Source: JBGTSJ01 sp041940305 | GTDB taxonomy: Bacteria > Planctomycetota > Planctomycetia > Planctomycetales > Planctomycetaceae | Length of the DNA stretch: 40,167 nt | Direction: 5' to 3' | NCBI GenBank assembly: GCA_041940305.1 | Contig: JBGTSJ010000038.1 | Span: forward strand, 1-40,167 | In this document: in pieces, positions 32,609 through 40,167 of the stretch | How the letters are laid out: the number at the start of each line of letters is the position of its first letter | How positions within the stretch are numbered: the first letter of the stretch is position 1 | Translations under genes and position numbers: made by a program | The notes under the pieces: model-generated | The model's input: the letters and a program-made list of their open reading frames with translations, nothing else | The model's database searches: none | Told to the model about the DNA's origin: nothing

Positions 32609-33358
32609 ATGAGCGCAAAACGCCTGGCCGGCAAGACGGCCCTGATCACCGGCGGCGGCACCGGCATCGGCGCCGGGATCGCCGCGGCTTTCGCGAAGGA
32701 AGGCTGCCGCGTGCTCGTCACCGGCCGTCGCGAAGAAAAGCTGCGGGAGTTCATTCAGCATCTCCGCGACGGCGACGCCCGCGCATTAATTCAGCACCAC
32801 ACCTGCGACGTCGCCGACCGCGACGACGTCAATCGCCTGTTTGCCGACGCCGCATCCTCCCTCGGTAAAATCGACATCCTCGTCAACAGCGCCGGGGTGA
32901 ACATCGTGAAGCGGTCGATGGCCGAACTGGCGCCGGAAGACTGGGATCGGCTCATGCAGATCAACGCGACCGGCGCCTACAACTGCATCCGTGCAGTGCT
33001 GCCGCAGATGCGGGAGCGGCAGGACGGACTGATCATCAACATCTCCTCGATCGCCGGCGTCCGGGCCTCGCTGCTGGGAGGTGTGGCGTACAGTGCCTCG
33101 AAGTTTGCCATGACGGCCCTGGGGACGAGTGTGGCGCTGGAGGAGAAGGACCACGGCATCCGCGTGACGAACGTCTATCCGGGCGAGGTGGAAACGCCGA
33201 TCCTCGACAACCGGCCGGTGCCCGTGACGGCCGAGCACCGCGCCAAGATCCTGCAGCCCGAGGACATCGCGTCGGTCATTCTGTCCATCGCCTGCCTGCC
33301 GCCGCGCGCACATGTGCCGGATATCGTCATCAAGCCGACGACGCAGGCGTTTGCGTAA
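32609..33358 (+). CDS. Short-chain dehydrogenase/reductase (SDR)
   Basis: The 249-residue protein is a classical SDR: TGGGTGIG cofactor loop (14-21), NSAG (93-96), NISSIAG with catalytic S147, and YSASK (Y161, K165). The Thr-Gly-Arg-Arg after the second strand (VTGRREEK, 38-45) favours NADP(H) over NAD(H). It is cytoplasmic. The substrate cannot be predicted; SDRs of this length reduce or oxidise many ketones and sugars. The frame extends upstream into the bioD gene, but ATG 32609 sits correctly before the domain and after a candidate promoter. The M20 gene follows 61 bases later on the same strand. Confidence 0.93.
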   Translation: MSAKRLAGKTALITGGGTGIGAGIAAAFAKEGCRVLVTGRREEKLREFIQHLRDGDARALIQHHTCDVADRDDVNRLFADAASSLGKIDILVNSAGVNIVKRSMAELAPEDWDRLMQINATGAYNCIRAVLPQMRERQDGLIINISSIAGVRASLLGGVAYSASKFAMTALGTSVALEEKDHGIRVTNVYPGEVETPILDNRPVPVTAEHRAKILQPEDIASVILSIACLPPRAHVPDIVIKPTTQAFA

Positions 33359-33419
33359 TGGCTCGCCGCGCTCCCCTGGCGGGTCGCGGCTGAACGGGGC
33401 TCAACGATGGGTATTGCGC

Positions 33420-34706
33420 ATGCACGGTTCCGGCGTCCACTTCATCGGCGACACGGCGGTGAACCGCATCGCCCCCTGGCAGCCCCTCCTCGATGCCGAA
33501 GTCGCGCGGCTGGAAGCACGGCTGATTGAGACACGGCGGCATCTGCATGCGCACCCCGAGCCGAGCTGCGAGGAGCGCGAAACGTCCCGCTTCCTGGCCG
33601 AGCGGCTGAACGAAGCCGGCATTCGGGCCCGCGTCGGGCGGGACGGGCTCGGTGTGATCGGCGATCTGGAGATCGGCACGGTCACCGAGCAGACGCCGCG
33701 CATCGCCCTGCGGGCCGACATCGACGCGCTCCGCATCCAGGACACCAAACAGACCCCGTATGCGTCCCAGCGGCCCGGCATCTGCCACGCCTGCGGACAC
33801 GATGCGCATTCCACGATGGTGCTCGGCGCCGCCTGGACGGCGGCGCTGCTGCGGGACGCGCCGTCGCCGCCCGACGACTTCGGTATCCGCCTGCGGTTCC
33901 TCTTCCAGCCGGCCGAGGAGGAAGCGCTGGGGGCGCACTGGATGGTGGAGCAGGGGGCCGTCGACGACGTGGACGCCATCCTCGCGCAGCACGTCGATCC
34001 CGAACGGACGCTCGGCACGATCGGCATCCGCTACGGCATGCTCACGGCCAGTTGCGACGACGTGGAGATCATCGTCGAAGGGCGTGGCGGCCACGCGGCC
34101 CGGCCGCATCACACCAACGATCCGATCGCCGCCGCCTCCCATCTCATCACGGCGCTGTATGAATTCATCCCGCGTTCAGTAGATGCCCGCGATCCCGTGG
34201 TGTTCACCGTGGGAAAAATCGCGGGCGGGACGCTGAACAACGTGATTCCGGAGCGCGTCGAGATCCTCGGTTCGCTGCGCACCCTGCATCCGGAGACGCG
34301 CCGCCGCGTCCAGGGGAAGATCGAGTCCATCGTGCACGGCATCAAGGAGGCCAGCGGCACGGCGATCCATCTCCGCTTTCATTCGGGTGTCGACGGCGTC
34401 CAGAACGACGACCGCTGCACGTCCGCCCTGGAAACCGCAGGGCGGCACGTGCTGGGTGACCAGGCGATTCAGTTCATCGCATTGCCCAGCATGGGGGCAG
34501 AAGACTTTTCGGAGTACCTGCGGCGGGTGCCCGGCGCGATGTTGAGGCTGGGCTGCGCTCCCCCGGGATTCGCGGCCCCGTACCTGCATGCCCCCGACTT
34601 CGACGTGGACGAACGGATTCTGGCGCTCGGCACCCGGATCCTGCTCCGCGCGGCATTCCTCCTCGCCGCCACCCCGCGCCGCAACGGCAACGGAGCCGGA
34701 ATCTGA
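33420..34706 (+). CDS. M20-family amidohydrolase (aminoacylase/IAA-amino-acid hydrolase type)
   Basis: The 428-residue protein has all metal-ligand motifs of M20D peptidases: HACGHDAHST (C125, H127), QPAEEEALGA (E166, E167), the AQHVDP His (H191) and YLHAPDF (H390), plus SMGAEDFS. The dimerisation region includes EGRGGHAARPH. These are dinuclear metal hydrolases that split N-acyl or N-carbamoyl amino acids. The protein has no signal peptide and is cytoplasmic. A TTG two codons before the ATG is an alternative start. The 243-base gap after it contains a repeat and an inverted repeat. Confidence 0.9.
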   Translation: MHGSGVHFIGDTAVNRIAPWQPLLDAEVARLEARLIETRRHLHAHPEPSCEERETSRFLAERLNEAGIRARVGRDGLGVIGDLEIGTVTEQTPRIALRADIDALRIQDTKQTPYASQRPGICHACGHDAHSTMVLGAAWTAALLRDAPSPPDDFGIRLRFLFQPAEEEALGAHWMVEQGAVDDVDAILAQHVDPERTLGTIGIRYGMLTASCDDVEIIVEGRGGHAARPHHTNDPIAAASHLITALYEFIPRSVDARDPVVFTVGKIAGGTLNNVIPERVEILGSLRTLHPETRRRVQGKIESIVHGIKEASGTAIHLRFHSGVDGVQNDDRCTSALETAGRHVLGDQAIQFIALPSMGAEDFSEYLRRVPGAMLRLGCAPPGFAAPYLHAPDFDVDERILALGTRILLRAAFLLAATPRRNGNGAGI

Positions 34707-34734
34707 ATCGCGGAAAGCGCGGCCCCGAAGGGAA

Positions 34735-34825
34735 GGAACCGCGAAATGAGCGAAGTCCGCGAAAAAAATGCAAAGCTGCTGCGGATCTCTATTCCTTTCG
34801 CTGCTTTCGCGCCTTTCGCGGTTCC
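34735..34825. repeat. Inverted-repeat element with GGAACCGCGAAA ends
   Basis: GGAACCGCGAAA (34735-34746) and its exact reverse complement (34814-34825) bound a 91-base unit in which GCGAA-type pentamers recur in both arms. It sits 28 bases after the stop of the M20 gene, in the gap before mch. It is one of several unrelated intergenic inverted-repeat families in the window. Confidence 0.55.
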
Positions 34826-34888
34826 ATTCCTTCCATTCGATGAATCGGTTGCCCACTGCGAGACACAATTCGATCAGAGACATACTCC

Positions 34889-34921
34889 ACTGCGCGCAAA
34901 CGTGATAAGCTGACGCGCAGT
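34889..34921. promoter_or_regulatory. 8-bp inverted repeat upstream of mch, possible operator
   Basis: ACTGCGCG (34889-34896) and CGCGCAGT (34914-34921) are perfect inverted arms 17 bases apart, ending 28 bases before the GTG start of mch. GATAAG between the arms is a weak -10 candidate. It could be an operator or an mRNA leader hairpin. Confidence 0.3.
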
Positions 34922-34949
34922 CGATGATGTAGAAACTGACGAGCGAGCC

Positions 34950-35912
34950 GTGCAAGACGAAACGGAACCGACACTCAACGAACTGGCCTGGGACCTCGTG
35001 CAGCAGGCCCTGTTCGCCTCCGACGAGCTGCGGATCGCCCTGGTCGACGAGATCGACGGTGCGACCGTGCTCGATTTCGGTGTAGACATCGTCGGCAGTC
35101 TCGGGGCCGGGCTGGCGCTGGCGGAAGTCTGCACGGCGGGCCTGGCCGAGATCACCGTCACGCCCGGGGAGATCGGCGGCATCGGCTGGCCGCACGTGTT
35201 CGTCTCCACCGACTCCCCCGTCGACGCCTGCATGATGTGCCAGTATGCCGGCTGGCAGATCCGCACGGCCGACTTCTTCGGCATGGGCTCCGGTCCCATG
35301 CGGGCGGCGGCCGGCCGCGAGGAACTATTCGACCACTTCGACTATAAGGAAGACGCGACGCACGTCGTCGGCGTGCTGGAAACGTCCGCCATGCCGACAG
35401 TCTCCGCGATTCGCGAGATCGCCGAGAAATGCAGCGTCGAGACGAAGTACCTGGCGCTGCTCGTCGCCCCGACCGCCAGCATCGCCGGCAATCTGCAGGT
35501 CGTCTCACGCTCCATCGAGACCGCGCTGCACAAGCTGTTTGAACTGGACTACGACGTCACGCGCGTCGAGAGCGCCGTCGGCTGGGCCCCTCTGGCGCCG
35601 GTCGCTCAGGACGACCTCGCGGGCATCGGCCGCACGAACGACGCGATCCTGTACGGCGGGCGCGTCACGCTGATGGTCAATGGAGACGATGAGGCGATCA
35701 CGGCGATCGGCCCGCGCGTGCCGTCCAGCGCCTCCCCCGCACACGGCCAGCCGTTCATCAACATCTTCGAACAGGCGGGCCGCGACTTCTACAAGATCGA
35801 CCCGCTGCTGTTCAGCCCGGCGGAAGTGGTGTTTCACAACGTCGAGACCGGCCGCGTGCATCACTTCGGAGGAATCGCCCCGGAAGTGCTTAAGCGGTCG
35901 TTCGGGTTGTGA
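34950..35912 (+). CDS. mch: Methenyltetrahydromethanopterin cyclohydrolase (Mch)
   Basis: The 320-residue protein is a full-length Mch, which usually has about 315-325 residues. Typical segments are FGVDIVGSLGAGLALAEV (43-60), ACMMCQYAGWQI (93-104), GMGSGPMRAAAGREELFD (111-128), VVGVLETSAMPT and PFINIFEQAGRDFYKIDPLLFSPAEV. The enzyme interconverts methenyl- and formyl-H4MPT in the tetrahydromethanopterin C1 pathway, used in planctomycetes for formaldehyde handling. The start is GTG. It is not next to the other H4MPT genes (fae, mtdB, fhc, dmr) here, so the pathway is scattered. A YgfZ-like gene follows 112 bases later. A candidate operator precedes it. Confidence 0.93.
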   Translation: MQDETEPTLNELAWDLVQQALFASDELRIALVDEIDGATVLDFGVDIVGSLGAGLALAEVCTAGLAEITVTPGEIGGIGWPHVFVSTDSPVDACMMCQYAGWQIRTADFFGMGSGPMRAAAGREELFDHFDYKEDATHVVGVLETSAMPTVSAIREIAEKCSVETKYLALLVAPTASIAGNLQVVSRSIETALHKLFELDYDVTRVESAVGWAPLAPVAQDDLAGIGRTNDAILYGGRVTLMVNGDDEAITAIGPRVPSSASPAHGQPFINIFEQAGRDFYKIDPLLFSPAEVVFHNVETGRVHHFGGIAPEVLKRSFGL

Positions 35913-35938
35913 GGGGGGCGTCTTAGATCTGCGATCTG

Positions 35939-36000
35939 AGATTTGAAATCTGAGATCTGCATCCTCTGCAAATTTGAGATCTGAGATCTGCATCCTCTGA
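35939..36000. repeat. Two 31-bp direct repeats of GATCTGAGATCTGCATCCTC type
   Basis: Copies at 35939-35969 and 35970-36000 are near-identical, and TGAGATCTGCATCCTCTG recurs exactly at 35951-35968 and 35982-35999. Further AGATCTGAGATC units extend to 36011. It fills most of the 112-base gap between mch and the YgfZ-like gene. It is a low-complexity direct repeat without spacers. Confidence 0.65.
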
Positions 36001-36024
36001 GATCTGAGATCGAAATGGTGAACG

Positions 36025-37032
36025 ATGAGCTTGCTGCACGAAGTTGCCTACGCTGATTCGACGAGCGCCTATGCGGCCGCAACGACCGGGGCCGCGCTGA
36101 TCGATCTTTCCGATCGGGCGCAGATCGAACTCTCCGGCAAGGACCGCCAGTCGTTTCTGCACAACTTCTGCACCAACGACATCAAAAAGCTGCAGCCGGG
36201 CGAAGGCTGCGAGGCGTTCCTGTCGAGCATCAAGGGGCGCATTCTCGGCCACCTGCTGGTGCTCTGCGAAGCGGACCGGCTGCTGCTCGACAGCGTCCCC
36301 GGCAGCGACGGGTTCATCGTCCCTCACCTGGACAAGTACCTGATCACCGAGGACGTGACGATCAGCAACCGCTCCTCCGACCTGGCGGATCTCCTGATCA
36401 CCGGCCCGCAGGCCGCCGAACTGCTGCAGTCCCGCCTTGGGGTCGTCGCTGCGGACCTGCCGATGTATTCCCATCTCGAAGGCCAATACGATGGCGAGGA
36501 CGCGTTGGTCATCCGCGTCCCGTTCACGGTGGCCCCGTCGTTTCTGGTGATGGCGGCCGCTGGCTCGCTCGCGAAAGTTTGGCAGGCTCTAAGCGACGCG
36601 GGCGCCGCGCCGGCGGCGGGCGAAGTCTTTGAGGCGCTGCGGATCGAAGCCGGATTCCCTCTCTTTGGCCTCGACCTCTCTGACGACTTCATTGCCCAGG
36701 AAGCCGGGCGGACGCAGCAGGCGATCAGCTTCGCCAAAGGCTGCTATCTCGGCCAGGAGCCGATCGCGCGGCTCGATTCACTCGGACACGCCAACCGGAT
36801 GCTGCGCCGACTGCGGCTGGACGCCGCGCCCGCTCCGGCAGCCGGCGCCGCGGTCTTGGATGAGTCGTCTCGCGAACCGGTCGGGACGATCAGTTCCGCC
36901 GCCGTCTCTCCCGCCGACGGCCGCCCCGTCGCCCTGGCCCTGCTCAAAACCCGCCTCGCCCCCCCCGGCTCCCGAGTCATCGTCAAGCCAGACGACTCCA
37001 CCGAAATCCCCGCTTCCGTCCTCAGCGAATAA
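36025..37032 (+). CDS. ygfZ: YgfZ/GcvT-domain folate-binding protein
   Basis: The 335-residue protein has the family layout: a GcvT-like N-terminal half (SGKDRQSFLHNFCTNDIK at about 37-54, KGRILG at 70-75) and the diagnostic KGCYLGQE (238-245, conserved C240). A beta-barrel C-terminus follows. YgfZ proteins use folate and assist assembly or repair of iron-sulfur enzymes such as MiaB. The start is ATG 36025, immediately after the direct repeats. Its neighbour mch is also a C1-pterin enzyme. It ends convergent with aceF; in the 88-base gap between them ATCCGCG occurs three times (37064, 37083, 37092). Confidence 0.88.
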   Translation: MSLLHEVAYADSTSAYAAATTGAALIDLSDRAQIELSGKDRQSFLHNFCTNDIKKLQPGEGCEAFLSSIKGRILGHLLVLCEADRLLLDSVPGSDGFIVPHLDKYLITEDVTISNRSSDLADLLITGPQAAELLQSRLGVVAADLPMYSHLEGQYDGEDALVIRVPFTVAPSFLVMAAAGSLAKVWQALSDAGAAPAAGEVFEALRIEAGFPLFGLDLSDDFIAQEAGRTQQAISFAKGCYLGQEPIARLDSLGHANRMLRRLRLDAAPAPAAGAAVLDESSREPVGTISSAAVSPADGRPVALALLKTRLAPPGSRVIVKPDDSTEIPASVLSE

Positions 37033-37120
37033 CCACACGCCCCACAGCCACCGCGCCAGACTTATCCGCGAAAACCCGCCAGATCCGCGTCATCCGCGGC
37101 CCCCTCTTTTCACCCCGACG

Positions 37121-38968
37121 TCAAATCGCCGACAGCAGGTGAAAAGGATCCGTCAACATGTTGCACAGGGTCGTCACGAAGCGGGCGGCGTCGGCGCCGT
37201 TGATGACGCGGTGGTCGTAGGAGAGGGCGACGGGGAGCATCAGCCTTTCCTGAATCTCGCCATTGATCAGGCGGAGTTCGGGCTGGGCCCGCATCAGGCC
37301 GAGGATGCAGACCTCGGGGTAGTTCACGATGGGGGTGAACGCGGTGCCGCCGATGCCGCCGAGGTTGGTCACCGTGCAGGTCGCGCCCTGCATGGACTCC
37401 GGCGGCAGCTTGCGCTCTCGGGCCTTGCCGGCGAGGTCCTCGAGCTCGGCGGCGATGGTGAGGATGCTCTTCTGATCGACGTTGCGGACGATCGGTACGA
37501 GCAGTCCGTGCGGAGTGTCGACCGCGCAGCCGATGTCGTAGTACTTCTTGAGAACGAGTTCGAAGGTCTCGGGGTCGAGGCTGCTGTTGAACTTGGGGAA
37601 GGACTGCAGCGCGGTGGCGAGGGCCTTAATGGCGATCGCCGTCATGGTGACCTTGGGACCCTTTTGGCCGGGGCCGCTGGCGAACCGCTTGCGGGCCGCT
37701 TCGAGGTCGGTGACGTCCACGCGGTCGTGCTGGGTGACGTGCGGGATGACGTGCCAGGAGACGGTGAGGTTCTCGGCGGCGACGCGGCCGAGCTTGTTGA
37801 GCTTCTCGCGCTCCACCGGGCCGAAGCGGGTGAAGTCGGGGAGCGGCGGGGGCGCGAGACCTCCACCCCCGACAGGAGCCTGCGGCTGGCGCACGGCGGG
37901 GAGCTGCGACTGCTGCAGCCGCTGCTTGACGTATTCCTGCACGTCTTCGTGTGTGATGCGTTTACCGGGGCCGCTGCCGACGACGTCGCGGAGGTCGACG
38001 CCGAGCTGGCGGGCCAGGCGGCGCGTGGAGGGGGAGGCTGGCGGCGGCGGGGACTTGCCCTGATCGTCGCGATGCTTCGGAGACTCCTTGCCGGAGCCGC
38101 GGGCGGACTTTGAGGTGGTGGCCGGAGTGGCGGGTTGCGGGGCGGACTCGTTAGTCTCGGCGCTCTGCTTGCGTGCGGCGGGGGCCGTGGCGGGAGCGGG
38201 TGCTTCCTGATTCGACTTCCCGGATTTCTTCTCCGGCTCCTTCGAAGTCTGTGGGGACTTCGAGGACTTCTCGCCGGACTGCGATTCCACGGCGGTGGCG
38301 AGAGTGAACAGGTTCTGGCCGACCTTCACTGTATCGCCCGGCTTGACGTGCAGTTCCTCGATCTTGCCGGCAAAGGGGCAGGGCAGCTCGATGACGGCCT
38401 TCTCCGTCTCCAGGTCCATAACGACCTGTTCGGCCTCGATGGTATCGCCGGCGGAGACTCGAACCTCCGCGACATCGGCCGTTTCGACGCCTTCACCGAT
38501 CGCGGGGAGTTGGAATTCGATGCGCTGGCCGCCGGAGGGTTTGTCGCCGGACTGTTTGGACGGAGTCTCTGACTTGGATGCAGCCCGCTTCTCGTCAGAC
38601 TGCGACTCGCCGGATTTGGAGTCGTCCGATTTCTCGGCGCGTTTCTCGGGCTTGTCGGACTTCGTTTCCGATTTGTCGCCGGAACTGGCGGACTCACCTT
38701 TGTCGCCGGACTTTTCGGAATCCCCCTGGGCCTCGCCGTCGAGCATCATCACGACGTCGCCGACCTTGATGGTGTCTCCCTGCTTGATGCGGAGTTCCTG
38801 GATCTTGCCGGCATGCGGGCAGGGGAGCTCGACGACCGCCTTCTCGGTTTCGAGTTCGGCGACCACCTGGCCTTCCTCGACCGTATCTCCCTCCTTGACG
38901 CGCAGCTCGGCGACGTCGGCGGACTCCACTCCTTCCCCGAGGCCGGGAAGCTTGAATTCGATGCTCAT
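37121..38968 (-). CDS. aceF: Pyruvate dehydrogenase E2, dihydrolipoamide acetyltransferase with two lipoyl domains
   Basis: The 615-residue protein has two lipoyl domains (about 1-78 and 149-228) with attachment lysines K43 and K190 in ETEKAV contexts. They are separated by a Ser/Asp/Lys-rich linker (79-148). An Ala/Pro/Lys-rich linker leads to a peripheral subunit-binding domain (312-348, STRRLARQLGVDL, DVVGSGPGKRITHEDVQEYV). The catalytic domain (about 378-615) has SYDHRVINGADAARF, with H586 as catalytic base and N590, as in Azotobacter E2p. The complex converts pyruvate to acetyl-CoA. Start 38968 (MSIEFKLPGLGEGVE) is at the lipoyl domain. aceE lies upstream on the same strand, separated by 153 bases that contain a GTAG repeat pair. 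Confidence 0.95.
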   Translation of the reverse strand: MSIEFKLPGLGEGVESADVAELRVKEGDTVEEGQVVAELETEKAVVELPCPHAGKIQELRIKQGDTIKVGDVVMMLDGEAQGDSEKSGDKGESASSGDKSETKSDKPEKRAEKSDDSKSGESQSDEKRAASKSETPSKQSGDKPSGGQRIEFQLPAIGEGVETADVAEVRVSAGDTIEAEQVVMDLETEKAVIELPCPFAGKIEELHVKPGDTVKVGQNLFTLATAVESQSGEKSSKSPQTSKEPEKKSGKSNQEAPAPATAPAARKQSAETNESAPQPATPATTSKSARGSGKESPKHRDDQGKSPPPPASPSTRRLARQLGVDLRDVVGSGPGKRITHEDVQEYVKQRLQQSQLPAVRQPQAPVGGGGLAPPPLPDFTRFGPVEREKLNKLGRVAAENLTVSWHVIPHVTQHDRVDVTDLEAARKRFASGPGQKGPKVTMTAIAIKALATALQSFPKFNSSLDPETFELVLKKYYDIGCAVDTPHGLLVPIVRNVDQKSILTIAAELEDLAGKARERKLPPESMQGATCTVTNLGGIGGTAFTPIVNYPEVCILGLMRAQPELRLINGEIQERLMLPVALSYDHRVINGADAARFVTTLCNMLTDPFHLLSAI

Positions 38969-39008
38969 GGATGCAGGCGCTTGGTGATACGCGGCAGGGG
39001 CCGCGTCG

Positions 39009-39120
39009 AATGTAGTCCACTCGCTCCGCGAGTGGAGCAAGTGAACGCCGGGTCTTGGCGAAGAACCTCTGCGAAGTTGGACGTCGTCCTGTGCGACTCA
39101 CGGAGCGAGTCGCCTACATT
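39009..39120. repeat. BIME-like inverted pair of GTAG palindromes (REP type) between aceE and aceF
   Basis: The left end reads AATGTAG followed by TCCACTCG-CTCCG-CGAGTGGA, an 8 bp stem with a CTCCG loop. The right end, read on the minus strand from 39120, reads AATGTAG followed by GCGACTCG-CTCCG-TGAGTCGC, an 8 bp stem closed by one G-T pair, again with a CTCCG loop. The pair begins one base after the aceE stop codon and ends 40 bases before the aceF start. It has the same design as 2970-3054. Confidence 0.65.
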
Positions 39121-39121
39121 G

Positions 39122-40167
39122 TCAGGCCGTTCGGGGTTCGACTTTGTCGGGGTCGATATCGAGTTCGCGGATGACGTCGGGGAGGCGGTCGTGGCTGAAG
39201 TGGCCGGCCCGGGCAAGGGCGTGCAGGGTCGCGTAGGCGGTGCACTCGGCGTCCACCTCGAAGTGGCGGCGGAGCTTCTCGCGGGTGTCGCTGCGGCCGA
39301 AGCCGTCGGTGCCGAGGACCACGTAGTCGCCGGGGACCCACTGTCGGATCTGATCGGCAACGGCGCGGACGTTGTCGCTGGAGGAGATGAACGGTCCGTC
39401 CAGATCCTTGAGCGTGTTCTCCAGGAAGGACTTCTTCTGCGTCTCGGTGGGATGCAGCAGGTTCCAGCGGCCGGCCGACATGGCGCCGCGGGCGAGTTCG
39501 GTATAGCTGGTGACGCTCCAGACGTCGCAGCCGATGCCGTACTTGTCCTTGAGGATCCGCTGGGCGCGGAGTACTTCGCGGAGGATGGTGCCGCTGCCGA
39601 ACAGCTGGGGCCGCTGCTGCTGTCCTTCCCCGGAGTCGGTGCCGGCGAGCCGGTACATGCCGCGGAGGATGCCGTCGACGACCCCCTGCTGCTCGGGGAG
39701 CGCGGGCATCTCGTACTGCTCGTTGTAGACGGAGATGTAATAAAAGACGTTCTCTCCCTCGGCGTACATGCGGCGGAGGCCGTCCTGGATGATGGCGGCG
39801 ACCTCGTAACCGTAGGCCGGGTCATACGAGATGAGGTTGGGGATGGCGCTGGCGGCGAGATGGCTGTGGCCGTCCTCGTGCTGCAGGCCTTCGCCGTTGA
39901 GCGTGGTGCGACCGGAGGTGCCGCCGATGAGAAAGCCCTTGGCGCGGCTGTCGGCGGCGAGCCAGATGAGGTCGCCGACGCGCTGGAAGCCGAACATCGA
40001 GTAATAGATGTAGAAGGGGATCATATTGACGCCGAGGTTGGCGTACGCGGTGCCGGCCGCGACGAACGATCCCATCGCGCCCGCCTCGTTGATCCCTTCC
40101 TCCAGCACCTGACCGTCCTTGGCCTCCTTGTAGTACTGCAGCGAGCCATTGATGCGATCGACGGGCT
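39122..40167 (-). CDS. aceE: Pyruvate dehydrogenase E1 (homodimeric type), C-terminal part; 5' end outside window
   Basis: The frame is open to the window edge. It reads PVDRINGSLQYYKEAKDGQV followed by LEEGINEAGAMGSFVAAGTA, matching E. coli AceE (TPVDREQVAYYKE, GQILQEGINELGA). Later motifs are YIYYSMFGFQRVGDLIWLA, GGTSGRTTLNGEGLQHEDGH and GTDGFGRSDTR with ALRRHFEVDAE-like ending, all of the homodimeric E1 class. The thiamine-diphosphate domain lies in the missing N-terminal half. The enzyme decarboxylates pyruvate and acetylates the lipoyl group of AceF, encoded next. The stop is at 39122, directly before the GTAG repeat pair. Confidence 0.95.
   Translation of the reverse strand, partial: PVDRINGSLQYYKEAKDGQVLEEGINEAGAMGSFVAAGTAYANLGVNMIPFYIYYSMFGFQRVGDLIWLAADSRAKGFLIGGTSGRTTLNGEGLQHEDGHSHLAASAIPNLISYDPAYGYEVAAIIQDGLRRMYAEGENVFYYISVYNEQYEMPALPEQQGVVDGILRGMYRLAGTDSGEGQQQRPQLFGSGTILREVLRAQRILKDKYGIGCDVWSVTSYTELARGAMSAGRWNLLHPTETQKKSFLENTLKDLDGPFISSSDNVRAVADQIRQWVPGDYVVLGTDGFGRSDTREKLRRHFEVDAECTAYATLHALARAGHFSHDRLPDVIRELDIDPDKVEPRTA

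Noticed and set aside
34176..35195. 339-codon open frame on the minus strand
   Set aside because: It crosses two plus-strand genes (M20 and mch) and a repeat-bearing gap, with no family motif.
35939..36011. Possible CRISPR array
   Set aside because: The copies are directly adjacent without unique spacers, only two units are present, and no cas gene is nearby.
37193..37216. Asn in place of Asp in the AceF DHRVxxG motif, as a broken active site
   Set aside because: Azotobacter vinelandii E2p also uses Asn at this position, so this is a known active variant.

Overview
This 40 kb window is a piece of a planctomycete chromosome, most likely from order Planctomycetales. Four things point there. 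There are two tandem pairs of a cytochrome-like PSCyt1/DUF1549/DUF1553 protein with a DUF1501 protein, plus a third lone DUF1501 gene. There is a Pkn-type Ser/Thr kinase with a planctomycete-style N-terminus and a membrane tail. There is a Tat-exported Gfo/Idh/MocA protein. There is also a gene for methenyl-tetrahydromethanopterin cyclohydrolase (mch), a C1 enzyme known from planctomycetes outside archaea and methylotrophs. Coding density is high and the DNA is GC-rich. I see no rRNA, tRNA, CRISPR array, prophage or complete insertion sequence.

Layout. Positions 1-6.2 kb hold the start of threonine dehydrogenase (tdh), a divergent XRE-cupin regulator, a SorC-like regulator, an unknown protein, a lone DUF1501 protein and the Gfo/Idh protein. 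Positions 6.4-9.6 kb hold an acidic secreted membrane protein, the kinase and a small membrane protein. Positions 9.9-27.7 kb form a long minus-strand block. In transcription order it reads lepA, a large exported membrane protein, an ABC ATPase, a lipoate-ligase-like protein, PSD1/DUF1501 pair 1, PSD1/DUF1501 pair 2, a neutral-ceramidase-like protein and a purine nucleoside phosphorylase. Positions 28.1-32.5 kb hold a receiver-HATPase fusion protein, then (minus strand) bioD, an unknown membrane protein and a class III aminotransferase. Positions 32.6-37.0 kb hold an SDR, an M20 amidohydrolase, mch and a YgfZ-like protein. Positions 37.1-40.2 kb hold the pyruvate dehydrogenase genes aceF (two lipoyl domains) and aceE, the latter cut by the window edge.

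Functional links. E2 of pyruvate dehydrogenase needs lipoate, and a lipoate/octanoate ligase-like gene lies in the same window. Mch and the folate-binding YgfZ-like protein are neighbours in C1 and iron-sulfur metabolism. The two PSD1/DUF1501 pairs are short-gap or overlapping gene pairs and probably form exported or periplasmic systems of still unknown biochemistry.

The most unusual content is between the genes. At least eight different palindromic or inverted-repeat families occupy the gaps. None is in any of the five divergent (promoter-promoter) gaps. Two of them, 36 kb apart, share one architecture: a GTAG tetranucleotide, then a 7-8 bp palindrome around a CTNNG pentaloop, arranged as an inverted pair. 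This is the form of REP/BIME elements mobilised by RAYT (TnpA-REP) transposases. One pair is nested inside a different inverted-repeat element. The two PSD1 proteins also carry unrelated beta-rich or LamG-like modules inserted at two different points of the DUF1553 C-terminal region.
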